A stretch of 64,000 nucleotides of DNA from Teichococcus oryzae (lineage in GTDB: Bacteria; Pseudomonadota; Alphaproteobacteria; Acetobacterales; Acetobacteraceae): positions 182,258 to 246,257 of the forward strand of contig NZ_VUKA01000005.1 in NCBI RefSeq assembly GCF_008386565.1, written 5' to 3'. Below are positions 51,810 through 59,383 of the stretch, piece by piece. The first letter of the stretch is position 1. Each line of letters opens with the position of its first letter. The position numbers were made by a program, and so were the translations under genes. The notes beneath the pieces are model-generated. The model ran no database searches. It was not told the DNA's origin and was given only the letters and a program-made list of their open reading frames with translations.

Positions 51810-52574
51810 TCACAACCCGCCCGTCACGCGCAGCACCGCCCCCGTGGCGTAGGAGGCGGCGCCGGAAATCAGCCAGGCGACGGCTTCGGCGATTTCCTCC
51901 GGCTCCCCCACCCGGCCCATCGGCACGCGGGGCGCGATGCGGGCGGGGCGGCCGGGATCGCCGGCCAGGGCGTGGATGCCGGTGTTCACCGTGCCCGGCG
52001 CCACGGCGTTGACCCGGATGCCCTGCGCCGCGACCTCCCGCGCCAGCCCGAGGGTGAAGGCCTCCACCGCCGCCTTGCCGGCCGCGTAATGCACATACTC
52101 GCCCGGGCTGCCGGTTTGCGCCGCGACGGAGGAGATGTTGACGATCGAGCGCCCTTCCCCGTCCGCCGCCGCGAAGCGGCGCAGGGCGGCCTGGGCGCAG
52201 AGCATGGTGCCGATCAGGTTCACCTCCGCGACCCGGCGCATCCAGGCGGGGTCGAGGTCGCGGAAGGCGCCGAGCGGGCCGGTGATGCCGGCATTATTCA
52301 CCAGCGCGTGCAGCGGCCCGAGGCGAGCCTCCGCCTCGGCGAAGAAGCTGGCGACCGATGCCTCCCGCGCCACGTCCAGCTTCAGGGCCAGGGCTTCCCC
52401 GCCCTCCCCCGCGATGGCGGCGAGCAGCGGCGCGGCGTCCTCCGGCCGGCGGCAGCCGATGGCGACGCGGTGGCCTTCCCGCGCCAGGCGGCGCGCGATG
52501 GCGGCGCCGATGCCGCTTCGGCCGCCGGTGACGATCACGAGGCGCGATCCGGGCAAGGCTGTTCTCCGCTCCAT
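51810..52574 (-). CDS. Short-chain dehydrogenase/reductase
   Basis: This 254-residue Rossmann enzyme has the cofactor motif TGGRSGIG (16-23), NNAG, the active-site Ser of NISSVAAQ and the YAAGK (YxxxK) pair, with VNAVAPGTVNTGI after it. A cationic CRRPEDAA after beta-2 hints at NADPH. Substrate unknown; the sequence resembles 3-oxoacyl-ACP reductase-type SDRs. It lies alone on the minus strand. Confidence 0.93.
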   Translation of the reverse strand: MERRTALPGSRLVIVTGGRSGIGAAIARRLAREGHRVAIGCRRPEDAAPLLAAIAGEGGEALALKLDVAREASVASFFAEAEARLGPLHALVNNAGITGPLGAFRDLDPAWMRRVAEVNLIGTMLCAQAALRRFAAADGEGRSIVNISSVAAQTGSPGEYVHYAAGKAAVEAFTLGLAREVAAQGIRVNAVAPGTVNTGIHALAGDPGRPARIAPRVPMGRVGEPEEIAEAVAWLISGAASYATGAVLRVTGGL

Positions 52575-52622
52575 GAAGCCGATGCTGCGACGGATGATCC
52601 TGCGGCAGGAACCGGCCCGCCG

Positions 52623-52880
52623 TCACCTCTGCCACCACCATTTCCGCGCTTCCCGCCGGGCGGCCACCGGATCGGCGCCGATGTCGCGCAGCATCCGCGC
52701 ATCCAGCTCCGCCAGCCGGCGGCGGTCGCGGCGGCGGCGCAGCCCGGCCAGCGCCACGGCCATGCCCCGCCACTGGCGGGGCGCCGCCGCCGCGAGACGG
52801 AGAAGCGGCAGGCCCAGCCGCCATTCCGGCAGGCGGAAGGGAAACGGGCCGTGCGGGGTGCCGCGCCATCCGGTGCTCAT
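52623..52880 (-). CDS. DUF1127 domain-containing small protein
   Basis: This arginine-rich protein of 85 residues ends with RRRLAELDARMLRDIGADPVAARREARK, the DUF1127 motif. Small DUF1127 proteins in alphaproteobacteria are linked to phosphate, small-RNA and stress physiology. The ATG at 52880 gives a sensible length. It is divergent from the MocR-type gene. Confidence 0.82.
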   Translation of the reverse strand: MSTGWRGTPHGPFPFRLPEWRLGLPLLRLAAAAPRQWRGMAVALAGLRRRRDRRRLAELDARMLRDIGADPVAARREARKWWWQR

Positions 52881-53055
52881 GGCAGCCACCCCGCGGCCGC
52901 CCGCGACGCGCCATCCGCCCGGGTGGTGGAAGCCGCCGCGAAAAACAGGAGCGGCCCGATGCCGTCCATTGCCATGCCGTCCATGTCCGATCCTCCGGAA
53001 CCGGCCCGCATCCTCCGCTGCCGCCCCGCCGGCATTCCAGCCACGCCCCTTGCCG

Positions 53056-53084
53056 AACTGTGCCGCCACGCGGCCGGCACAGTT
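53056..53084. promoter_or_regulatory. 10-bp inverted repeat upstream of the MocR-type gene
   Basis: AACTGTGCCG (53056-53065) and CGGCACAGTT (53075-53084) are perfect reverse complements with a 9-base spacer. The element lies 85 bp before the MocR start in the 288-bp region shared with the divergent DUF1127 gene. It is a plausible binding site for the MocR protein. I see no other structure in this region. Confidence 0.45.
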
Positions 53085-53168
53085 GCCGCGCCCGCCGCCA
53101 CGCATCGCCTTGCCGGCCCTTTCGCGGCATCCGATGCTCGGCTCCCCGCGTTCCAGGGAAGCGCCGCG

Positions 53169-54638
53169 ATGGCCCAGAGCCCGATCCCGTCCTTGCCGGA
53201 CCGCCCGGCGCTCCGCCTCGTCCTGGGCGGGCATGCGCGGCTTTCCCTGGAGATCGACCGCCAGGCCGCCCTGCCGCTGGCCGACCAGATCGCCGGCCGG
53301 CTGGCGGAGATGATCCGCGCCGGCACGCTGCCGCATGGCACCAGGCTGCCTTCCATCCGCGCCCTGGCGCGGCGCACCGGCATCGGCGTGCACAGCGTGG
53401 TGGAGGCTTATGCGCGGCTCGCCGCCATGGGCCTCGCCATGGCGCGTTCCGGTTCCGGGGTTTACGTGATCCGCCCGCCGGAGCTGCCGCCGCCGGCGCC
53501 GCTTCCCGCCCCCGATCCCACCGTGGCGGAAGGCATCGCCATGGCCATGCTGGAAGCGCGGCAGGACCTGCTCTGCCCCGGCAGCGGCATGCTGCCGGAA
53601 GGATGGACGGAAGGCGCCTGGCAGGGCGGCGTGCTGTCCCGCTTCCACCGGCACCTGCCGGCGCATCTGCGGCGCGTGGCGCCGCCGCAGGGTGGCGCGG
53701 CGGTCCGCGAGCATGTCTGCCAGCGCCTGGCGATGCGCGGCATCAGCGTGCCGCCGGATGGCGTGCTGATGACGGCGGGCGGCACCCAGGCGCTGCAACT
53801 GGTGGCGCAAACCTTTCTCGCGCCTGGCGACACGGTGCTGGTGGAGGACCCTGGCTACTTCATGCTCTTCCCCATGCTGGAGCAGCGCGGGCTGCGGCTG
53901 CTGCCGGTGGAGCGGCGGCCGGACGGCCCCTGCCTTGAGGCGCTGGAGCGGGCCTGCCGCGCGGAAGCGCCCAAAGCCTTCTTCCTGCAGCCCGTGCTGC
54001 ACAACCCGACAGGATGGACCGCCTCCGCCGCCAATCTCCACCGCCTGCTCCGCATTGCCGAGCGCCACAGCCTGCTGCTGGTGGAGGATGACGCGCATGG
54101 CGACCTGCATGGCGGGGAGCCGGTGCGGCTGATGCAGCTCGATGGCGGGGCCTCCGTCATCCATCTCGGCAGCTTCACCAAGCTGATCGGCCAGGGCACG
54201 CGGGTCGGCTTCCTCGCCGCCTCGGCGGAACGTGTGCAGGCATTGCTGCGCACCAAGGTCACCACCGCCCTCACCGGCTCGGGCGTGGAGGAGCAGCTGG
54301 TGCTGGAGATGCTCCGCTCCGGCCAGTACCGCCGGCACCTGGAGACGCTGCGGGCCCGGCTTTCCGCCGCGCGCGGGCTGGTGGCGGGGCGGCTGCGCGC
54401 GCTCGGCTTCACCCTGGCGGGCGGGGAGGAGGGGATGTTCCTTTGGGCCGAGGCGCCGCCGGACGCGCGGGAGGACCTTGTTCCCGCCGCGCGCGGCCAC
54501 GGCCTGGTGCTGGCGGGCGGCGCGCTGTTCCGGCCGGGGCGGCAGTTCAGCCGCCATCTCCGCTTCAACATCGGGCGCAGCACGGACCCGCGCGTCGCGG
54601 AAACGCTGGCCACCCTGCTGCGCCGGGAGGGCGCATGA
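53169..54638 (+). CDS. MocR-type regulator (GntR winged helix fused to PLP aminotransferase fold)
   Basis: This 489-residue protein starts with a winged helix (MIRAGTLPHGTRLPSIRALARRTGIGVHSVVEAYARLAAMG, about 50-90), then a type I aminotransferase domain with TAGGTQALQLVAQTFL, LQPVLHNPTGW and the PLP-binding Lys338 in GSFTKLIGQGTRVGF. MocR proteins use PLP as effector to regulate genes of amino-acid, vitamin B6 or export functions. The ATGA overlap with the MFS gene ties the two functions. AGGGAAG precedes the start. Confidence 0.93.
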   Translation: MAQSPIPSLPDRPALRLVLGGHARLSLEIDRQAALPLADQIAGRLAEMIRAGTLPHGTRLPSIRALARRTGIGVHSVVEAYARLAAMGLAMARSGSGVYVIRPPELPPPAPLPAPDPTVAEGIAMAMLEARQDLLCPGSGMLPEGWTEGAWQGGVLSRFHRHLPAHLRRVAPPQGGAAVREHVCQRLAMRGISVPPDGVLMTAGGTQALQLVAQTFLAPGDTVLVEDPGYFMLFPMLEQRGLRLLPVERRPDGPCLEALERACRAEAPKAFFLQPVLHNPTGWTASAANLHRLLRIAERHSLLLVEDDAHGDLHGGEPVRLMQLDGGASVIHLGSFTKLIGQGTRVGFLAASAERVQALLRTKVTTALTGSGVEEQLVLEMLRSGQYRRHLETLRARLSAARGLVAGRLRALGFTLAGGEEGMFLWAEAPPDAREDLVPAARGHGLVLAGGALFRPGRQFSRHLRFNIGRSTDPRVAETLATLLRREGA

Positions 54639-55849
54639 CGGCGCGGGCGCGGCGGGGCGCGATGCTCGCCATCCTCGGCGGCGGCGGCATCATGAGCCTG
54701 GCCATGGGCGCGAGGCAAAGCTTCGGCCTGTATCTCGACCCGTTGGCCGAGGGCCACGGCCACTCCCTGGGCCTCGTTGCCTTCGCCATCGCCCTGCACA
54801 ACCTCGCCTGGGGCGTCGCCCAGCCCTTCGCCGGCGCCGCCTCCGACCGCTTCGGGCCGGCGCCGGTGGTGGTGGCCGGCGCCCTGCTCTACGCCGGCGG
54901 GCTGGCCATGGTGGCGCTGTCCGCCTCCCCCGCCGCGCTGCTCATTGGCCTGGGCCTGCTGGTCGGGCTGGGCGTCAGCTGCACCAGCTTCGGCGTGGTG
55001 ATGGCGGCGCTGGGCCGCGCCGTGCCGGAAGGGCGGCGCAGCCTGGCCATGGGCCTCGCCAGCGCCGGGGGCTCGCTGGGCCAGGCGCTTTGCGTGCCGC
55101 TGGCGCAGGGGGTGGCGCGGCATTCCGGCATGGCGGCCTCCCTGCTGGTGCTGGCCGGCTGCGTGGCGCTCGCCGCGCCGCTCGGGCTGCTGCTGCGCGG
55201 CGCGCCCCATCCCGGGGCGGCCGCCGAGCCGCCCATGCCGCTGCGCGAGGCGGTGGACCGGGCGCTCGCGCATCGCGGCTATTGCCTTCTGGCGCTGGGC
55301 TTCTTCGCATGCGGCTTCCAGCTCGCCTTCATTGCCACGCATCTGCCCGCCTATCTGGCGCTGTGCGGCATGCCGTCCGATGCCGGCGCCTCGGCGCTGG
55401 CGCTGATCGGCCTGTTCAACATGATCGGCAGCGTCGGCTGCGGCTGGCTGGGCGGGCGCTTTCCGCAGCAGCAGGTGCTGGGCTGGCTGTACCTGCTGCG
55501 CAGCGCCGCGATCCTCGGCTTCTTTCTGGCGCCCAGGACGGAGCCGGTGCTGCTGGCCTTCGCCGCGGCCATGGGGCTGATGTGGCTCGGCACCGTGCCG
55601 CTGACCAGCGGGCTGGTGGCGAAGCTGTTCGGCACCCGGCATCTGGGGGCGCTGTTCGGCCTGTGCTTCCTCAGCCATCAGGTCGGCTCCTTCCTGGGCG
55701 CCTGGTCGGGCGGCATCGCCTTCGATCTCACCGGCTCCTATGGAGTGGTCTGGGCAGCCACCGCCATGGCGGGGCTGGTCGCCGCGGCGCTTCACTTTCC
55801 CATCCGGGCGGCGCCCCTGGCGCCCCGCGCCACGGGCTCCGTGGCCTAG
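54635..55849 (+). CDS. MFS transporter
   Basis: This 404-residue protein has twelve hydrophobic segments, with GARQSFGLYLDPLAEGHGHSLG in the first loop and DRFGPAPVVVAGALL at the usual MFS 2-3 loop. It resembles monocarboxylate-type or OFA-like MFS carriers. Its ATG overlaps the MocR stop by 4 bp, so its expression and substrate are probably tied to MocR, likely an amino acid or related acid. Confidence 0.9.
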   Translation: MTARARRGAMLAILGGGGIMSLAMGARQSFGLYLDPLAEGHGHSLGLVAFAIALHNLAWGVAQPFAGAASDRFGPAPVVVAGALLYAGGLAMVALSASPAALLIGLGLLVGLGVSCTSFGVVMAALGRAVPEGRRSLAMGLASAGGSLGQALCVPLAQGVARHSGMAASLLVLAGCVALAAPLGLLLRGAPHPGAAAEPPMPLREAVDRALAHRGYCLLALGFFACGFQLAFIATHLPAYLALCGMPSDAGASALALIGLFNMIGSVGCGWLGGRFPQQQVLGWLYLLRSAAILGFFLAPRTEPVLLAFAAAMGLMWLGTVPLTSGLVAKLFGTRHLGALFGLCFLSHQVGSFLGAWSGGIAFDLTGSYGVVWAATAMAGLVAAALHFPIRAAPLAPRATGSVA

Positions 55850-55872
55850 AAGGCGGCCTGACGACGGGCGCC

Positions 55873-56505
55873 TCAGGCCTCGCCGGGCCGGTTCCGCTCC
55901 GAGCGGGCGCGATGGCGGGCGACGCGGGCGCGGGTGCCGCAGCCTTCCTCGGAACACCAGCGGCGCGAATTGTTGCGGCTGTTGTCCAGGAACAGCCAGC
56001 CGCAATTGCGGCCAAAGCATTCCTTGACGCGGCCGGGCCGGGCCGTTGTCAGCAGATCCGCTGCCTCATGCGCCAGCCGGCCCGCAAGGATATCGGCATC
56101 GCTCTCCGGCCAAGTCCAGGCATATCCGGCACCGGCCAGCCGTTCCAGCCGCCGCCGGGACTGGGCGCCGCGCGCTTCCTCCTCGATCAGCGACAGCTCG
56201 GGCGGAGGCGGTTCCGCGCCCGCGGCCAGGGCGGAGAACACGCGATAGATGGCCTCGCGCAGGCGTTTCACCCGCGCCAGCGCCGCTGCCGCCCTGTCCG
56301 GCTCCTCCGCCGCCCATTGGCGCAGCCGCCCGGCGGCCCCGGCACCGAGCAGCCCCACACGCTGCGTCCATTCCGCCAGGTCCTCGAAGGTCACGAGCAG
56401 GTCCGGCCCGAACCGCCCATGCCGGCAATCCACCGTGTTGGCGAGGTCCAGGCCCGGATGGCCGCCCAGGATCCGCATCGTGGCGATGGAGCGGTTCTTT
56501 CCCAT
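55873..56505 (-). CDS. ABATE/CGNR zinc-finger transcriptional regulator
   Basis: This 210-residue protein has an N-terminal ABATE domain (GGHPGLDLANTVDCRHGR) and a C-terminal CGNR-type zinc finger: CFGRNCGWLFLDNSRNNSRRWCSEEGCGTRARVARHR. The signature CGNR is CGTR here. Such proteins are putative DNA-binding regulators. It is divergent from the EamA transporter gene across a perfect 14-bp inverted repeat, suggesting local control. Confidence 0.9.
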   Translation of the reverse strand: MGKNRSIATMRILGGHPGLDLANTVDCRHGRFGPDLLVTFEDLAEWTQRVGLLGAGAAGRLRQWAAEEPDRAAAALARVKRLREAIYRVFSALAAGAEPPPPELSLIEEEARGAQSRRRLERLAGAGYAWTWPESDADILAGRLAHEAADLLTTARPGRVKECFGRNCGWLFLDNSRNNSRRWCSEEGCGTRARVARHRARSERNRPGEA

Positions 56506-56544
56506 GCCCTGAGGATCAGGTGTGGAAACCCGGGCGGCAAGGGC

Positions 56545-56588
56545 GCATTCTGTAACGGATAAAATATCTTTAGGCCGTTACAGAATGC
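56545..56588. promoter_or_regulatory. Perfect 14-bp inverted-repeat operator between CGNR regulator and EamA exporter
   Basis: GCATTCTGTAACGG (56545-56558) and CCGTTACAGAATGC (56575-56588) are exact reverse complements, 44 bp overall, with an AT-rich 16-base spacer. Chance occurrence is very unlikely. The right arm ends 20 bp before the EamA ATG and the left arm is 40 bp from the CGNR start. The spacer could hold a -10 element, so binding would block transcription. The CGNR protein is the likely binder. Confidence 0.7.
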
Positions 56589-56607
56589 ATGTTCCGGAGG
56601 CCAAGCC

Positions 56608-57663
56608 ATGAAGCCGACCCGCCTGCACGCCTGGTTCGTGGCCATGTGCCTGATCTGGGGCGCCACCTGGATCGCGGTGAAGATCGGCATCGGCACCGTG
56701 CCGCCGGTGTTCTTCGCCGGCACCCGCTTCACGGTGGCCGGGATCATCATGCTGGTCATGGCCCGGTGGCAGGGCGGCGCCGGGCGGATCGCGCGCGCCG
56801 ACCTGCCCCGGCTCGCGGCGGTGACGCTGCTGATGATCTCCGCCACCTACGCCCTGTTGTTCTGGGGCGCGCAATTCGTCAGTTCCGGCCTCGCCGCCAT
56901 TCTGGACCTCGCCCTGCTGCCCGTGGCGATGCTCGCCATCGCCGCGCTGCTGGGCGAGGAGCGGTTCAGCCGGGTGCGGGCGGCGGGCGTCGCGCTCGGG
57001 GTTGCGGGGCTGCTTCTGTTGTTCGGGCCGCAGGCGCTGCGGGGCGGCCAGCCGGAACAGGGCGAGGCGGGCACGCTGATGTGGTATCTGGGCGGCGGCG
57101 CCATTGTGCTGAGCGCCCTGCTCTACAGCCTCGGCTCGGTGCTGGCCCGGCCCCTGCTGCGTGCCTATCCGCTGGGCCTGGTGTCCGGTGCCACCACGGC
57201 GGCGGGCGGGGCGGTGCTGCTGGCCGGCGCGCTGGCGCTGGAGCCGGGGGCGGTGGCCGCCCTGTCCGGCCGGTGGGGTGCGGCGGCCTGGGGAAGCTGG
57301 GCTTTCCTGGTGCTGTGCGGCTCGCTGGTGGCCTACACCGCCTATCTCCGCCTGGTGCGCGAATGGGGGGCGTCGCGCGCCGGCTCCTATGCCTTTGTGT
57401 CGCCCATCATCGCGGTGCTGCTGGGCGTGCTGGTGTTTGGCGAAACCGTCACCGGCACGGATGCGCTGGGCATGGCGGTGATGCTGGCCGGCGCCTGGAT
57501 CACCCTGCGGCCGGCCGGGGAAGCCGCGCCTTCGCGGGCCCGCCCGCCGGCGCTGGACGGCATCCGCCCCGCCGGGTCGGCGGGCGCGTCGCGGGCGGGC
57601 GCGTTCCCGCTCCGCGCCTGCCCCGCCGCCGAAGGCGGGGAGCAGGGCCGCGCGCTGGATTGA
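56608..57663 (+). CDS. EamA-family drug/metabolite exporter
   Basis: This 351-residue membrane protein has ten hydrophobic segments and two EamA repeats (MCLIWGATWIAVKIGIGTVPPVFFAGTRF; WYLGGGAIVLSALLYSLGSVLARPLLR). It probably exports amino acids, metabolites or toxic compounds. After the last membrane helix (about residue 300) a basic, proline/alanine-rich tail of about 45 residues is longer than usual. Divergent from the CGNR gene; expression probably depends on the shared operator. Confidence 0.92.
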   Translation: MKPTRLHAWFVAMCLIWGATWIAVKIGIGTVPPVFFAGTRFTVAGIIMLVMARWQGGAGRIARADLPRLAAVTLLMISATYALLFWGAQFVSSGLAAILDLALLPVAMLAIAALLGEERFSRVRAAGVALGVAGLLLLFGPQALRGGQPEQGEAGTLMWYLGGGAIVLSALLYSLGSVLARPLLRAYPLGLVSGATTAAGGAVLLAGALALEPGAVAALSGRWGAAAWGSWAFLVLCGSLVAYTAYLRLVREWGASRAGSYAFVSPIIAVLLGVLVFGETVTGTDALGMAVMLAGAWITLRPAGEAAPSRARPPALDGIRPAGSAGASRAGAFPLRACPAAEGGEQGRALD

Positions 57664-57741
57664 GCGTCCCGCCCTGCCCGGGCCGGCATGGGCTGCGGGT
57701 GACAAGGGCGGCGCCGGGTTTCCGGGGCGCCCCGGAGGACG

Positions 57742-58728
57742 CTATTCCGCGCTGGCTCCCGAGGCACGGACCACGGGCGCCCAGCGCTGGGCCTCGGCCG
57801 CGACATAGGCAGTGTATTCGGCCGGGTCCATCAGGCCGGGCATGCTGCCCAGCTCCGCCAGCCGCGCCTGCAGCGCCGCCGAGCCAAGCACCTTCCGCGT
57901 GGCGTCCGACAGCCGGCGCACCACCGCCTGGTCCATGCCGGCGGGGCCGGACAGGCCGTACCAGGGCAGGTTGATCAGGTCGATGCCCTGCTCGCGGAAG
58001 GTCGGCACATCCGGCACCAGGGCCGAGCGCTCCGGCCCGCTGACGGCGATCGGGCGCACGACGCCGGAGCGCAGATGCGGCAGGGCCGAGGGCAGCGTGT
58101 CCGACATCATCGGCACGTTGCCGGCGATCACGTCCGTCATGGCCGGGCCGCCGCCGCGATAGGGGATGTGGTTGAGCTTGGCGCCCGTCAGCTCGGCGAA
58201 GCGGACCAGCAGCAGGTGGTTGGAGGAGCCGGAGCCGGAGGATGCCATGTCGAGCCCGCCCGGCGCGTCCTTGGACATCCGCACGATGTCGGCGAGGTTC
58301 TTCGCGGGAAAGGACGGGTTCACCACCAGGATGGTCGGCGTCGTGACCAGCATGGCGATATGGGTGAAGTCCTTCACCGGGTCATAGGGCAGGCTGCGGA
58401 ACAGCGTCACCGCGATCGCGTGGCTGGCGATGTTGGACAACAGCAGCATGTAGCCATCCGGCGGCGACTGGGCGACAAGCTGGCTGCCGATGGTCGCCGT
58501 GGCGCCGCCGCGATTCTCGATCACGAAGGGCTGGCCCAGCTCCTCCGACAGCGCCTGCCCCACCAGCCGGCCCACCACATCGGTGGAGCCGCCCGGCGGA
58601 TAGGGGATGACGAAGCGCACCGGCCGGCTCGGCCAGGCGGGCTGGGCCGGCGCGGCTCCGGGGCGCAGCAGCGCCGCCGCCGCGACGGCGCCGCCTGCCA
58701 GCCCACGGCGGGAGATCATCAGGGTCAT
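57742..58728 (-). CDS. Bug/TctC-family tripartite tricarboxylate transporter receptor
   Basis: This 328-residue periplasmic binding protein has a leader with SRRGLAGGAVAAAALLRPG and Bug motifs WPSRPVRFVIPYPPGGSTDVVGRLV and VIENRGGATATIGSQLVAQSPPDGY. It is third in the minus-strand set after leuC- and leuD-like genes and probably binds the dicarboxylate they process. AAGGAAAG precedes ATG 58728; an ATG at 58719 is an alternative. No TctA or TctB is present. Confidence 0.92.
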   Translation of the reverse strand: MTLMISRRGLAGGAVAAAALLRPGAAPAQPAWPSRPVRFVIPYPPGGSTDVVGRLVGQALSEELGQPFVIENRGGATATIGSQLVAQSPPDGYMLLLSNIASHAIAVTLFRSLPYDPVKDFTHIAMLVTTPTILVVNPSFPAKNLADIVRMSKDAPGGLDMASSGSGSSNHLLLVRFAELTGAKLNHIPYRGGGPAMTDVIAGNVPMMSDTLPSALPHLRSGVVRPIAVSGPERSALVPDVPTFREQGIDLINLPWYGLSGPAGMDQAVVRRLSDATRKVLGSAALQARLAELGSMPGLMDPAEYTAYVAAEAQRWAPVVRASGASAE

Positions 58729-58742
58729 GGATGCTTTCCTTG

Positions 58743-58772
58743 TTGCTTGGCGCCGGGTTGCTTGCCGCCGGG
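58743..58772. repeat. Tandem 15-bp duplication
   Basis: TTGCTTGGCGCCGGG is followed directly by TTGCTTGCCGCCGGG, one mismatch in 15 bp. It lies between the Bug receptor and leuD-like genes and looks like replication slippage. Confidence 0.6.
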
Positions 58773-58795
58773 TCGCGGGCGGCCGGCCGGAGGGG

Positions 58796-59383
58796 TCAGG
58801 GCAGCCGGGCCCAGGGGCGGCGGCGCGCATCCTCCGCGGCGAAGGCGGCGATGCGCTCCTGGTGGCTGAGCGTCAGGTCGATGTCGCTCCAGCCATTCAG
58901 CAATTTGGTGCGCCACACCGGGTCGATGGCGAAGCGCCATTGTTTGCCATCGGCCTCGACCGATTGCGCCTCCAGGTCGACGGACAGGGTGGTGTTTCCC
59001 GCCTCCAGCCATGCCAGCAGCGCCTCGGCCGCGTCCTCGTCGATGCGCGCCGGCAGCAGGCCGTTGTTCACCGCGTTGGAGCCGAAGATGTCGCCGAAGC
59101 TCGGCGCCAGGACGCAGCGGAAGCCGTGATCCACCAGCGCGTAGACGGCGGCCTCGCGGGAGGAGCCGCTGCCGAAATTGCGCCGCGCCACAAGGATGCG
59201 GCTGCCCTGCCGCTCGGGCCGCGTCAGCGGGAAGCCGGGCCCGCGCAGATCGTGCAGCAGGTAGTCGCCATAGCCGGCGGAACGCGGCCGCTTCATGAAG
59301 CGGGCCGGGATCAGCTGGTCGGTGTCCACATTGGCCAGCGGCAGCGGGCAGGCCGTGGCGGTCAGGCGGCGGAACGGCTCCAT
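58796..59383 (-). CDS. leuD: Isopropylmalate isomerase/hydratase small subunit (LeuD-like)
   Basis: This 195-residue swivelling-domain subunit has LANVDTDQLIPARFMKRP, LVARRNFGSGSSREAAVYAL (the catalytic-serine loop) and APSFGDIFGSNAVNNGLLP. With the LeuC-like subunit it adds or removes water across a carboxylate double bond. No leuA or leuB is nearby; the neighbours are a carboxylate receptor and an isocitrate-lyase-family enzyme, so a catabolic hydratase (citraconate- or dimethylmaleate-type) is as likely as leucine synthesis. It overlaps leuC by one base. Confidence 0.9.
   Translation of the reverse strand: MEPFRRLTATACPLPLANVDTDQLIPARFMKRPRSAGYGDYLLHDLRGPGFPLTRPERQGSRILVARRNFGSGSSREAAVYALVDHGFRCVLAPSFGDIFGSNAVNNGLLPARIDEDAAEALLAWLEAGNTTLSVDLEAQSVEADGKQWRFAIDPVWRTKLLNGWSDIDLTLSHQERIAAFAAEDARRRPWARLP

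Noticed and set aside
55855-55879. GGCCTGA ... TCAGGCC hairpin between the MFS and CGNR genes
   Set aside because: Seven-bp stem with an 11-base loop that runs into the end of the CGNR coding sequence and has no T-run; not strong enough for a terminator call.
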